Assembly (NCBI GenBank): GCA_039990395.1
Contig: JBDXFZ010000146.1
Span: forward strand, 744,001 to 808,000
Origin: CALINF01 sp039990395
GTDB taxonomy: Bacteria > Pseudomonadota > Gammaproteobacteria > Pseudomonadales > Halieaceae
Direction of reading: 5' to 3'
Length of the DNA: 64,000 nucleotides
Shown: piece by piece, positions 7,578-17,400 of the stretch
How the letters are laid out: every line of letters starts with the position of its first letter
Numbering within the stretch: position 1 is the stretch's first letter
Program-made: the position numbers and the translations under genes
Notes under the pieces: generated by a model
The model's input: the letters and a program-made list of their open reading frames with translations, nothing else
Database searches by the model: none
What the model was told of the DNA's origin: nothing

Positions 7578-9922
7578 GTGTTTCATTCGAAGATGCAATG
7601 CAAGCCGAGGACTGGCCATTACCCAAATCGTGGGCACACATGCTGTTTCGTGTGCGGATGCCACTAATAGGATTGTTTGCGGTAGCGACACTCTTTTTTG
7701 GCTGGCACATGATCCAACTCAAGCCCGATGCGAGCTTCGAGAAAATGATTCCTGTGTCGCATCCCTTTATTCAGAATTTTCTGGCTAGTCGGGATGACCT
7801 GAAAGGCCTCGGTAACTCTGTTCGTATTATCGTCGAAACAACCGAGGGCGATATTTTTACGCCGGAGTTTCAGGATACCCTCAAGCAAATTACCGACGAG
7901 GTGTTCTACATCAATGGTGTGGACCGCTCGGCACTGCAATCTCTCTGGACGCCTAATGTGCGATGGCAAGAGGTAACAGAAGAGGGGTTTGTGGGTGGTG
8001 CTGTTATTCCCGATGACTACGACGGTTCTGAGCGTACTTTGCTCAAGCTGCGGGAGAACACACTTAAGTCTGGCCAGATTGGTCGCATAGTTGCGAACAA
8101 TTTCAAATCAACGACGATTGTTGCGCCGCTGGTTGAAATCGATCCAACCACTGGTGAGAGACTGGATTACAGTTCATTCTCGGATGACCTTGAAGCACTT
8201 ATCCGGGATAAGTATCAGACCGATACCGTGCGTATTCATATTACCGGTTTTGCCAAGCTCATCGGTGATCTAATCGAAGGCGCCACACTGGTGGGATTGT
8301 TTTTTCTGGTGGCATTTTCAATCTCCGCTGTCATGTTATTTTTGTACTCCCGTTGCGGTTGGCTCACGTTTGCGTCCCTGTTTTGTTCCACTATCGCAGT
8401 GGTATGGCAGATGGGTTTGCTCAAACTATTGGGGCTGGGTCTGGATCCCTATTCGATGCTGGTTCCCTTTCTGGTGTTCGCGGTTGGGATTAGCCACTCT
8501 GTACAGATTATCAACCGATTTGCCCACCTCATTTATGAAGGCATCTCCAGAACAGACGCAGCCAAGCTGACGTTTGTGCGGCTTTCCAAACCCGGCTTTG
8601 TGGCGCTATTGAGTGACGGGGTTGGTTTTCTCACGCTGCGTGTGATCGACATTCCGGTTATTCAGGAGTTGGCAATCGTTGCCAGTACGGGCATCGCGGT
8701 ATTGGTGCTAACTAACCTCATTTTACTACCGCTGGTTCTGTCGCTAACCGGCATTACCGATCGGTGTTTAGCCTATCGGGCAGTTAAGGAAGAGAGTCGC
8801 TTTGAACACTGGCGTTTTCTCGCTCGTATTCCGCGTAAGCGCCCCGCGCTGATTATCCTCGGATTCGGTTTTGTCCTTCTGTGTGGTGGACTGTATTTAG
8901 GCCAGTTTCAGAAGATAGGCGATTTGGACCCCGGCGCTCCCGAGCTTCGACCTACCTCTCGGTATAATCTGGATAACGCATTTCTGACAGAAAACTACTC
9001 CACCAGTACCGATGTGTTTGTTGTCATGGCACGTACCGGTGAGCAACAGTGCGGTAGTTTCCCCTTCATATCTTCCGTGGACTATTTTCAAGGCGCTATG
9101 GAGTCTGTCGAGGGAGTGCAATCAGCACTTTCATTGGTAGATATTTCGAAGCTGGTGATTATGGGTATGAACGAGGGCAGTCCCAAGTGGCATGCAACCA
9201 GTCGTAACCAATACATTCTGAATAATTCCTTGAGTCGTGCCCCCAGCAGCCTGCGGAATACTGATTGCTCGATGGCGCCGATTATTCTTTTCCTTGACGA
9301 TCACAAAGCGGCTACGCTCGAAGGGGTTGTCGCTGCAGCAGACGATTTAGCTGAAGAGTTAAAAGCGCCTGACCTGGAGTTTCAGCTTGCGGCAGGCAAT
9401 GCGGGCGTAGAGGCGGCCACGAATATTGTAATCGCCGACGCTCAGGTCAAAATGCTGATGTGGGTTTATGGCGTTGTGATCGTGTTGTGCCTGATCAACT
9501 TCTTGTCCCTGCGAATAACCGCGTGCATTATCTTGCCGCTGATGCTGACATCAGTGCTTGGGCAGGCGCTGATGGCGGGGCTGGGCATCGGTGTAAAGGT
9601 AGCAACGTTGCCTGTTATTGCGCTGGGTGTAGGAATTGGTGTCGACTACGGCATCTACATATATTCCTCGCTGCAGTCGTATCTGAAGCAGGGACAGAAA
9701 CTTGAAGAGGCCTACTTCCATGCGCTCAAAGCCAGCGGCACCGCAGTGGCGTTTACGGGTTTCACATTGGCTGTGGGTGTTGGAACGTGGGTATTCTCGC
9801 CAATCAAATTTCAGGCTGACATGGGGCTCATGCTGATGTTCATGTTCTTCTGGAATATGGTTGGTGCGTTATTGTTCCTGCCCGCATTGGCCTGGTTGCT
9901 CAGTAAAAAGGCAGTGAGTTAG
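7574..9922 (+). CDS. RND/MMPL-family inner-membrane transporter
   Basis: A 782-residue transporter of the RND superfamily, MMPL branch (HpnN/YdfJ-like). The topology is two copies of one large periplasmic loop plus six helices. The first helix is near residues 28-45 (IGLFAVATLFFGWHMI). Loop 1 runs to about residue 225, followed by five helices starting LVGLFFLVAFSISAVMLF. The second half opens at about 425 (ALIILGFGFVLLCGGLYL), with loop 2 to about 630 and a final bundle containing LPVIALGVGIGVDYGIYI. That last motif carries the Asp-Tyr of the proton-relay helix found in MMPL proteins. The start overlaps the propeller gene by four bases. No membrane-fusion protein or TolC is nearby, so this is not a tripartite drug pump; with DUF1329 and DUF1302 it suggests movement of a lipid-like substrate to the outer membrane (inference). 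The stop overlaps the convergent asparaginase-like gene by four bases. Confidence 0.9.
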   Translation: MSVSFEDAMQAEDWPLPKSWAHMLFRVRMPLIGLFAVATLFFGWHMIQLKPDASFEKMIPVSHPFIQNFLASRDDLKGLGNSVRIIVETTEGDIFTPEFQDTLKQITDEVFYINGVDRSALQSLWTPNVRWQEVTEEGFVGGAVIPDDYDGSERTLLKLRENTLKSGQIGRIVANNFKSTTIVAPLVEIDPTTGERLDYSSFSDDLEALIRDKYQTDTVRIHITGFAKLIGDLIEGATLVGLFFLVAFSISAVMLFLYSRCGWLTFASLFCSTIAVVWQMGLLKLLGLGLDPYSMLVPFLVFAVGISHSVQIINRFAHLIYEGISRTDAAKLTFVRLSKPGFVALLSDGVGFLTLRVIDIPVIQELAIVASTGIAVLVLTNLILLPLVLSLTGITDRCLAYRAVKEESRFEHWRFLARIPRKRPALIILGFGFVLLCGGLYLGQFQKIGDLDPGAPELRPTSRYNLDNAFLTENYSTSTDVFVVMARTGEQQCGSFPFISSVDYFQGAMESVEGVQSALSLVDISKLVIMGMNEGSPKWHATSRNQYILNNSLSRAPSSLRNTDCSMAPIILFLDDHKAATLEGVVAAADDLAEELKAPDLEFQLAAGNAGVEAATNIVIADAQVKMLMWVYGVVIVLCLINFLSLRITACIILPLMLTSVLGQALMAGLGIGVKVATLPVIALGVGIGVDYGIYIYSSLQSYLKQGQKLEEAYFHALKASGTAVAFTGFTLAVGVGTWVFSPIKFQADMGLMLMFMFFWNMVGALLFLPALAWLLSKKAVS

Positions 9923-10401
9923 AGCGCTTCGAAGCGGTTTCGCTCGAGGTTTTTCATAACCTTGTCTGCGTCAAAAACCTCGCCATTCATGGCGATGTAT
10001 ACGCCAGGGGGTTTGCTCTGAAGCGCCCCAATGGCGCAACCGATGTTGAATATCGCATCGCTTTGGGCGAACGCGGCGGGCTGTAATGCGCCGGTGAGGA
10101 CAATGCGTTTGCCTTCTATGCCCTGCAGCGCCTGCCCTGTGGCGACCATGCCATCAGTGCCGTGGGTGACCAATACGCACTCTTCGGCGCAATTCTGGGC
10201 TAATGTGCGTATCTGTTCACGATCGTCCTCTGTCATATCGAGGCTATCCTTGCGCATCGCCGATTCAACAGTAAACGGAAAACCCACCGCCATACGTTGC
10301 AGCAACTCACCAATGACGGGATCGCCCACCTGGTAATCGCTCTTGGCATCGAAGTAGATCTTGTCGATCGTGCCGCCTGTGGTAATGATATGCAGTTTCA
10401 T
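9919..10401 (-). CDS. Short asparaginase-like protein (N-terminal domain only)
   Basis: A 160-residue protein matching only the N-terminal domain of bacterial L-asparaginases (about 325-350 residues). It keeps the first catalytic threonine in ITTGGTID (Thr11) and the Thr-Asp pair in VTHGTDGM (Thr82, Asp83), and has the family phrases IVLTGALQPAAFAQSD and GVYIAMNGEVFD. The C-terminal domain is absent, with its share of the dimer interface. The sequence ends naturally after MKNLERNRFEAL, so this is a small family rather than a frameshift: nothing asparaginase-like lies beyond the stop. The ATG at 10401 is preferred to an upstream TTG at 10422. A TATACT -10-like element on this strand lies at 10431-10436. 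It follows the Pap gene on the same strand with a 54-base gap. Amidase activity is plausible but unproven. Confidence 0.82.
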   Translation of the reverse strand: MKLHIITTGGTIDKIYFDAKSDYQVGDPVIGELLQRMAVGFPFTVESAMRKDSLDMTEDDREQIRTLAQNCAEECVLVTHGTDGMVATGQALQGIEGKRIVLTGALQPAAFAQSDAIFNIGCAIGALQSKPPGVYIAMNGEVFDADKVMKNLERNRFEAL

Positions 10402-10455
10402 GGCGTGGGCTAAATGGAACAAGGTAGGCCAGTATAATGGGGGCTACTACGTTAG

Positions 10456-11937
10456 CTACCCCTTTAGTTCCTTTTTTATTGCGTTGCACAAGGTCTTTAG
10501 AATGTCTATGCGAGCCCACAGTTTGCTGTTGCCGGCCACGAGTGTCCACGGGGCATGTTGCGTACTGGTATGCGCCACCATATCTTCTACGGCGAGCGCG
10601 TAGTCTTCCCATTTCTCCCTGTTGCGCCAGTCCTCTTCGGTAATTTTGTAGTGCTTGTGAGGTTGGCTTTCTCGGGCCTGGAAGCGGGCTAGCTGTTCAT
10701 CTGGACTAATATGAATCCAGAATTTCACCACGATATTGCCATGAGCTACGAGCTGTTTTTCAAACATATTGATTTCATTGTAAGCGCGTTTCCACTCGTT
10801 GGGTTGCGCAAATCCTTCGACTCGCTCCACCAATACTCTGCCGTACCAGGATCGATCAAATAAGGTAGAGCGGCCGTCGCGCTGCAGGTTGCGCCAAAAA
10901 CGCCACAAATAGTGCTGTGCTCGCTCTTCATCGCTGGGGGCTGCGTATTGAACCAATTTGTACAGCCGAGGATCTATCGCCTGTGTAACACGTCTGATGG
11001 CAGAGCCTTTGCCTGCGGCGTCCCAACCTTCAAACACAGCAATCACAGAACGCTGCTGGGCATTAAGTTCCCAGGCAAGATCCTGTAGTTTGTCCTGCTG
11101 CTTTCGCAGTTTGGCCTTGTAGTCGTCACGATCGAGGGTCAATTTGAGGTCTAGGGTGTCCAGCACAGTCGGCTGCCCTTTACGATGATCAGCAAGTAGG
11201 GGTGCTTTGGCGGGCGGCGCGGCTGCGATTTTGGCAGCGTGCTCTGTCATAGCGTCTACAATTATCTGGGCTGATGTGATATCGCGGTAATTGGGGTTAT
11301 TGGCCTCCACCAAGTGCCAGGGACTGTGACTGGAATCAGTTGCCGTAACGAGTTGCTCAGAAACCTCAAGTGCTTTGGGATACGTGTCCCACCATGCATC
11401 AGCGTCTGCCGGAACTCTGGGATTTTGAATTTTCCAAGGCGCTTCTTCCCGTAGTTGCATATTTTGTCTGTCTCGGCTTACGTGCAGCCAGATCTTGATT
11501 AATAGCGTTCCATCGTCGGTGAGCATTCGTTCGAACGCTTCAATCTCCTGTAGTTCTAGTGCAAGTTCCTTTCCTGATAGCTTGTTGGACATCCCGTCGT
11601 AGCCACAGGCTTGGTACCACGACCCCATCATTATCCCAATTTGCCCCTTGGGAGGCATGTGACGCCAGTACCGCCAATAACGGGGGCGAGATTCTTCCTC
11701 GTCAGATTGCTGCCAGAATGCGGTCGTGTCGATGCTACGGGGATCCATCCACTCGTTAATACGGTGGACCAATGCTCCTTTGCCTGCTCCGTCGAACCCC
11801 GCGATTATCATTACAACGGAGTAGTTGGCCTTGGCCAGGGCAAGCTGTGCCTCGATCAGCTTTGGCCGCAGCCCATCACGAAGTCTATCGAACTCACTGC
11901 CTTTGACGGATTTGCCTGTTTCCAGCGCCTCAAACAT
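10456..11937 (-). CDS. pap: Polyphosphate:AMP phosphotransferase (PPK2 class II)
   Basis: A 493-residue two-domain PPK2 enzyme that moves phosphate from polyphosphate to AMP, giving ADP. Each half is a PPK2 domain. The N-terminal half has Walker A GFDGAGKG (around residue 48), but its Walker B/arginine region reads MMGSWYQ. The C-terminal half has EGWDAAGKGSAI and the intact FDRSWYGRVLVERVEGF. The loss of the Asp-Arg pair in the first half suggests that catalysis is in the second half, as known for the class II subfamily. The gene starts with ATG at 11937, diverging from the methyltransferase gene, with about 90 bases between starts. The next gene on the strand is the short asparaginase-like protein. 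It probably works in nucleotide salvage under energy stress. Confidence 0.93.
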   Translation of the reverse strand: MFEALETGKSVKGSEFDRLRDGLRPKLIEAQLALAKANYSVVMIIAGFDGAGKGALVHRINEWMDPRSIDTTAFWQQSDEEESRPRYWRYWRHMPPKGQIGIMMGSWYQACGYDGMSNKLSGKELALELQEIEAFERMLTDDGTLLIKIWLHVSRDRQNMQLREEAPWKIQNPRVPADADAWWDTYPKALEVSEQLVTATDSSHSPWHLVEANNPNYRDITSAQIIVDAMTEHAAKIAAAPPAKAPLLADHRKGQPTVLDTLDLKLTLDRDDYKAKLRKQQDKLQDLAWELNAQQRSVIAVFEGWDAAGKGSAIRRVTQAIDPRLYKLVQYAAPSDEERAQHYLWRFWRNLQRDGRSTLFDRSWYGRVLVERVEGFAQPNEWKRAYNEINMFEKQLVAHGNIVVKFWIHISPDEQLARFQARESQPHKHYKITEEDWRNREKWEDYALAVEDMVAHTSTQHAPWTLVAGNSKLWARIDILKTLCNAIKKELKG

Positions 11938-11973
11938 AACTCATGTTTCCACCCATCTCGTGCGCCACAGCAT

Positions 11974-12001
11974 ATTACAGCGTGCTGCATACCGCTATAC
12001 T
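11974..12001 (+). promoter_or_regulatory. Probable sigma-70 promoter of the methyltransferase gene
   Basis: ATTACA (11974-11979), a 16-base spacer and TATACT (11996-12001), followed by GGAG (12017-12020) and the ATG at 12029. The -10 matches five of six consensus bases and the -35 four of six. The divergent Pap gene starts at 11937, so its promoter must overlap this one. Confidence 0.5.
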
Positions 12002-12028
12002 AGGCGCTCCTTCAATGGAGAGCAGACC

Positions 12029-12673
12029 ATGGGTTTCTACGATCGTTACATAGTTCCTCGTTTTATTAACTGCGCTTGTGGTGCGGCCCCCATCATGAAG
12101 CAACGAGAGAAACTGGTACCTAAAGCACATGGCACGGTGCTTGAGATTGGTATTGGTACGGGCCTGAATCTGCCATATTACGATCCCGGCAAGGTTGAGA
12201 AACTGATAGGACTTGACCCATCAGAAGAGTCCTGGACGCTTGCGGCCAACAGGGCAGAAGGACTGCCTTTTGAGGTGGAGTTTATTGGGCTGCCCGGGGA
12301 GCAGATACCGCTTGATGACAACAGCGTAGATACGGTTCTGGTCACATTCAGCTTGTGCACGATCCCCGATCCGGTTACCGCGCTACGGGGCATGGCGAGA
12401 GTGTTGAAGCCTGGTGGTCGCTTACTGTTCTGTGAGCATGGTAAAGCGCCCGATGCCTCTGTGCTCAAGTGGCAGAATCGAGTCAATCCCGTCTGGCGGG
12501 CGATAGCCGGTGGTTGTAACCTCAATCGTGATATCCCGGCATTACTTGAAGAGGCTGATTTCGCGATCTCTAATCTGGAGTCTATGTATCTGCCTAGTAC
12601 ACCGCGAATCGCTGGATTCAATTACTGGGGAACTGCCACGCAAGAAAACTCCTCATCGGCTGCTGTCGCGTAG
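12029..12673 (+). CDS. Class I SAM-dependent methyltransferase
   Basis: A 214-residue methyltransferase of the UbiE / phosphatidylethanolamine N-methyltransferase-like group. The SAM motif I is VLEIGIGTGLNLPYY (around residues 40-55), motif II the acidic loop LIGLDPSEES, and the later motif VLKPGGRLLFCEHG is typical of Methyltransf_11 enzymes. The protein starts MGFYDRYIVPRFINCACG; this opening and the CACG cysteines are common to the METTL7-like bacterial branch. The start at 12029 is set by GGAG eight bases upstream; a longer in-frame reading would run antisense into pap and is rejected. It sits just before tamA (stop TAG 12671-12673, next start 12682) and may share its transcript. The substrate is unknown; a lipid or small thiol/quinol acceptor is possible. 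Confidence 0.85.
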   Translation: MGFYDRYIVPRFINCACGAAPIMKQREKLVPKAHGTVLEIGIGTGLNLPYYDPGKVEKLIGLDPSEESWTLAANRAEGLPFEVEFIGLPGEQIPLDDNSVDTVLVTFSLCTIPDPVTALRGMARVLKPGGRLLFCEHGKAPDASVLKWQNRVNPVWRAIAGGCNLNRDIPALLEEADFAISNLESMYLPSTPRIAGFNYWGTATQENSSSAAVA

Positions 12674-12681
12674 GTCCACTT

Positions 12682-14433
12682 TTGAGAGTCTCAGTTGTCC
12701 TACTGGCGCTGCTCGTATTTTTGGTGTGCGCTCCGCATGCTAGCGCCTCAAATGCATTGAGTTATAGCGTTACCGGTGTTGGTGGGAAGATACTCGACAA
12801 CGTTAAAGCATGGCTGGGCCCGCAGCCGGAAACTGTGCAGGAACGCGTCAGCTTTGTACTGAGTGCAAATGAGCGCGCGGAGAATAGTCTCAAGGCATTA
12901 GGTTACTACGATGCTGTGATTCTTCTTGATGTTGATGAGACGTCGCCAGAGTGGGCAATGACTGTGCAGATCGAGCTCAACGATCCGGTCAGGCTACGTA
13001 GTGTAGGTGTGACTCTGGTTGGTGATGTGCTTAATGACGAGGCGTTTATCACCTTATTGCAGAATAACCCACTAATTGAGGGTGACATTCTCAATCATGG
13101 AAAATATGACCGATTCAAGCGTCAGTTGCAGAACCTCGCGCAGCGACGTGGTTACTTCGACGCCAGATTTATTGAACAGCAGTTGGCGGTTTATGCATCG
13201 GGTTATGCCGCAGACGTAACGCTGGTGTTTGATGGCGGTAGCCGTTACCAATTTGGATCGATTGAATATCAGGATGATCTACTTAATCAGGAGCAGCTGG
13301 ATGCCTTGCTGACATTCAGAGAGGGAGAGCCGTACGAGGCGATCAAGCTGCAGCGATTTCAGTCTCAGCTGCAATCCACGGGCTATTTTTCGTCTGTGGT
13401 CGTGAGCCCATTATCCGCTGAGCCAGCTTCTCATGAGATGCCCATCGAGCTTCGCACCTTGGCTGCCAGAAGCCACAATATCGAACTCGGCGTTGGCTAT
13501 AGTACTGATACCGAACAACGAATCTCCACGACTTGGCGCACGCCCCGAATCAATCGCAAAGGCCACAGCCAGGAGACTCGTGTGCAGTGGTCACCGATAA
13601 ATCCGAGTGGGCGATTCATCTATAACATTCCGTTGTCACATCCATTGAAGGACATTCTGCAATTGAGTGCCCGTCTCGAAGAAAATGAGTATGGAGACCT
13701 CGACAGCTTACAACGGGAGGTTCGCATACGGCGTGAGATAAAGGCAGATAGCTGGATCTACAGCTACTCGCTCAGACACTTGAGTGAGAGCTGGCAAATA
13801 ACAGGTGAAGACCAGGATAATGAATATTTGCTCCCTGGCATGACGTTCTCGCACAAGTGGCGCGAGGGGTCTCTGGTCGATCCCAGTAAGGGTTTTTCAC
13901 AGTATTACGAGATTGAAGTCGGCAACTCTACCGTTGCCTCAAATGCCAATATTCTGCGCGGATACAGCAATTTCGTGTATGTAAAGTCGTTGAGCGAAAA
14001 GCAACGATTGGTGTTGCGCTCCGAGTTGGGCGCAGTGGATGTGCCTGACAGTGATCGCATCAAACTCCCGCCTTCGTTGAACTTCTTTGCCGGCGGTGCG
14101 CAGAGTATACGAGGGTACGCTTATCAATCGTTGGGAAATGAAGTAGAGGTAACCAAGAGTGACGGTAGTCCGCGCAAATTAGTGGTGGGCGGTACACGTC
14201 TCGTGGTTGGCAGTGTTGAGTATCAGTACTATATAAATGAGACTTGGCGTGCCTCGCTCTTCCTTGATGGAGGTGACGCATTTGATCCTGGCGAATACGA
14301 TGTTAACTACGGTGCAGGTGTTGGCGTTCATTATTTGACGCCTGTAGGCGCGATCAAAATCGAATTTGCCAATCCTTTTAGCGAAGACAATCCGGACTGG
14401 CGCTTTCATATCAACATAGGAGCGGAGTTTTGA
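12682..14433 (+). CDS. tamA: TamA, outer-membrane translocation and assembly module barrel
   Basis: A 583-residue Omp85-family protein. It has a signal peptide (VVLLALLVFLVCAPHASA), three POTRA domains over about residues 25-265 (for example RAENSLKALGYYDAVI and RLRSVGVTLVGDVLND), and then a 16-strand barrel of the BamA/TamA type, with the conserved FFAGGAQSIRGYAYQSLG segment near residue 470. It ends HINIGAEF with a terminal Phe, as outer-membrane barrels do. The start is a TTG at 12682 with AGG seven bases upstream; no ATG or GTG fits the signal peptide. The stop overlaps the tamB start (TTGA), so the two are translationally coupled. TamA works with TamB to insert some outer-membrane proteins and in phospholipid traffic. 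Confidence 0.93.
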   Translation: MRVSVVLLALLVFLVCAPHASASNALSYSVTGVGGKILDNVKAWLGPQPETVQERVSFVLSANERAENSLKALGYYDAVILLDVDETSPEWAMTVQIELNDPVRLRSVGVTLVGDVLNDEAFITLLQNNPLIEGDILNHGKYDRFKRQLQNLAQRRGYFDARFIEQQLAVYASGYAADVTLVFDGGSRYQFGSIEYQDDLLNQEQLDALLTFREGEPYEAIKLQRFQSQLQSTGYFSSVVVSPLSAEPASHEMPIELRTLAARSHNIELGVGYSTDTEQRISTTWRTPRINRKGHSQETRVQWSPINPSGRFIYNIPLSHPLKDILQLSARLEENEYGDLDSLQREVRIRREIKADSWIYSYSLRHLSESWQITGEDQDNEYLLPGMTFSHKWREGSLVDPSKGFSQYYEIEVGNSTVASNANILRGYSNFVYVKSLSEKQRLVLRSELGAVDVPDSDRIKLPPSLNFFAGGAQSIRGYAYQSLGNEVEVTKSDGSPRKLVVGGTRLVVGSVEYQYYINETWRASLFLDGGDAFDPGEYDVNYGAGVGVHYLTPVGAIKIEFANPFSEDNPDWRFHINIGAEF

Positions 14434-17400
14434 CTGCGCGTTCGTTTCTGCGGGCTGTTGTTGCATCCGCTGTCGCGCTTGCAGGCATTCTGGCGATCGT
14501 GCTGGTGAGCGCGCTGTTTTCCGAGACTGGAACACGTTGGTTGCTGTCGCAGTTGGGCGACTACACCCCCGTCGTGATTGAGTACGACAATGGCACCTTG
14601 TCGAGTGGGCTATATCTGCACAACGCCATGATATCTCTAGATGGATTAGACGTGCGGATGGAAGAAGTTGCCCTAGCGCTTAGTCCAAGCTGTTTATGGA
14701 ACAGTCGTATCTGCCTTAGCAATTTGTCAGCCCGGCATGTAGAAGTGCGTGTTCGAGACACTGAGCAGGAGCAGTCCGCCGAAGAGCCCGATGTCTCATC
14801 TGAACCCTTTAAGTTTCCCTTTGCGATATCTGCACCATCTATTGCCTTGGATAGTCTGCTGGTGACATGGCCTGGTGGTACCTGGCGCAATCAGCGTTTG
14901 ATCGGTGCTGTGAACATCATCGATGAAGAGTTACGGGTGGACCAGTTAGAGGTTGATCAAGGTGGCCTTGAGCTTCAAGCGGCCGCAAAAGATGACGCTG
15001 CTAGTTACCCGTTCGCACCTCCAGATATCGAGTTACCTTTCACGCTGATAGTCGATAACGTAACGCTGACGCAAGGCAGCTACGACTTTTACGGTCAGTC
15101 AGGAACGCTGTCGTCACTGACTCTAGCTGGAGAATGGTCAGGCCATACAGTGTCACTGGAAACTCTGGCATTGACTGCAGAGAAGGCAGAGCTTGATCTA
15201 TCGGGTAGCTTACGTATGCGTGACGCCTGGTGGCTACAGGCTAGTGCGGAGGCAACATTACCAAAGCCGCTACCCTCAGATCCGTTAGGTCTTGACCGGC
15301 TCAACGTCGATCTGGAAGGCGCTCTGGCGCAGCTGGGCTGGGATGCGGTACTGGAATCTACTGAGCCAGCCTCCAATCTACCCGCCATGATAGTACAGCT
15401 TGCAGGGGAAGTAGATCTTACTCAGGATCAGCTACCCCTTAGCATCGATGTACTGGCTGAGTGGCAGGGTGATCTTTCTGTAAAGACGCTACTACCTGAT
15501 GTCGCTTTGATGGAGGAGGTCACCCTGCGATCGCCACTTCAGGGTAGCGTGACAGGTGATCTACAACAGCAGCGAGTGTTGCTTGAATTAGGTGCATCGG
15601 GCATGGGCTACGATGCATTGACGTTCTCTCTGCAGTCGGTGTTTGCGCAGTCGCAGCTGACACTAGAATCACTGTCTGTGGTAGATGAGGGTAGCAATAC
15701 AGCCATTCAAACCTCTGGAACTATAAATTTCGATGAAGGCGTCGATGTTGTGCTGGCGGTTGAGTCTGGCGGTTTACAGCTACCAACTATCTCTGAGGAG
15801 ATGTCTGGACGAATAGACGGCTCAGCAACTCTGGCCGGATTTTTTCAATCTGATCAATGGCGCCTGTCATTATCTGATATTGCTCTGCAGGGCACTGTCA
15901 ATCAACTGCCTGCGCAAATTGCAGGGGCTGTGTCGATGTCCAGTGAACGATTGTTAGAGTCTGCAAATCTCGATGGCAAGCTCAAGGGAGCCGTTGTACG
16001 GATACGCTCGGCCGGCGATTCAAAAAGTTTGGGGACGCTTGAGCTGCAAATAGATGACGTCGGTATGTGGATTCCGGATGCTACAGGAAAAGTTAGAATT
16101 GCCGCCACGACCGATCCGCAGACAACGCGCCTGACACTATCGGGAGACGGTGAACAGCTAAGCTACGGTTCGACACAGCTGCGCGCTATGCAATTTGACG
16201 GCTCGTTGGCATTGGAGCGGCGGTGGTTTGAAAGTTTCTCTATTAAAGGCACCGAGCTTGACATCGCAGGTCAAGAAATAGTGGGCTGGCAAGCTAATCT
16301 GCAGCATCACGAGGCAACAGGAATTGACAGGCTCCTAGTCACAACACAGGGAGATATCGGTTTGGCAGTAACGCTCGAGGGGCAGGGAGGTCTCGATGAT
16401 TGGAAGGGCGCATTACAGCCGACTGAGGTGGCATTTTCACAAAGCGCGTTAAGCCTGCAACAGGCGGTTGAGCTTCACTGGATCGGTGCGCAGGACCAAT
16501 TGACGGTAGACGCTCATTGTTGGCGTATTGGGGAAACCCAAGCCTGTTTCGAGAACGCGGTGCTTGGCCCCAGCGGGTTGGTGAACGGCCGTGTGAATGG
16601 TGACTTACGTTTTCTCGCTGACTTGTTTCCGCACCAGGTGGCAGTAGAAGGATTGCTAAGTGGTAGCCTGGCCGGTCGTTGGTCGCCTGGCACTGCGCCT
16701 GCGCTGCAACTAAATATCACAGGACGTGATGTGGCGATTACGCAAAGTCTCGGAGCCGGCCAGCAGGCGCGCCTCGACTGGAACTTGATTCAGGTTGACC
16801 TCACCACAGGGCTCGACGCGTCTTCTGCGCAAGTGAGGATTCAGCGCGCGGGACAAGACAAACTTAATATGGATGCCAATCTGTCCGGCTGGGGTGAGGA
16901 CGCTCTGCTTAGTGGCAGCATCAAGGCAAGCAACTTGCTGCTTCATAACATACGGCCATTCCTACCGAGGATGGCGGAGTTGATGGGTGAGGTGAGTGGG
17001 CGCGGACAGTTAAGTGGGACGCTGGGTAGGCCTGAAATGGTCGGCTCATTTGCCTTGGAGCAGGGTAGGTTCGCCGTTGTTGGCAATCCCACTACGCTCT
17101 CAGACGTGTCTTTGGCAGTTGAGCTAGAGGGTCGACAGGCTCAGTTAAATGGCAATGGATCGGTGGGAGAGGGAGCGCTGGTTCTGTCTGGTATGGCAGC
17201 ACTCGATCCACAGCCGCGTTTGGCGCTGAATGTGAAGGGCGATCGCAAAAACTTGATGTTACCGCCTAGCGGGCAAGCGCTGGTGTCTCAGGACCTTAAT
17301 CTTGTGGCAACGGCCTCTGGTGTCGAAGTTAGAGGCCAGATCATTGTGCATGAGGGACGATTGGAGCATGAACAATTACCCGAGGGCAGTGTAGATATTT

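Noticed and set aside
7162..7722. 186-codon antisense open frame across the propeller and RND genes
   Set aside because: Spans two well-supported genes in antisense; composition is not protein-like.
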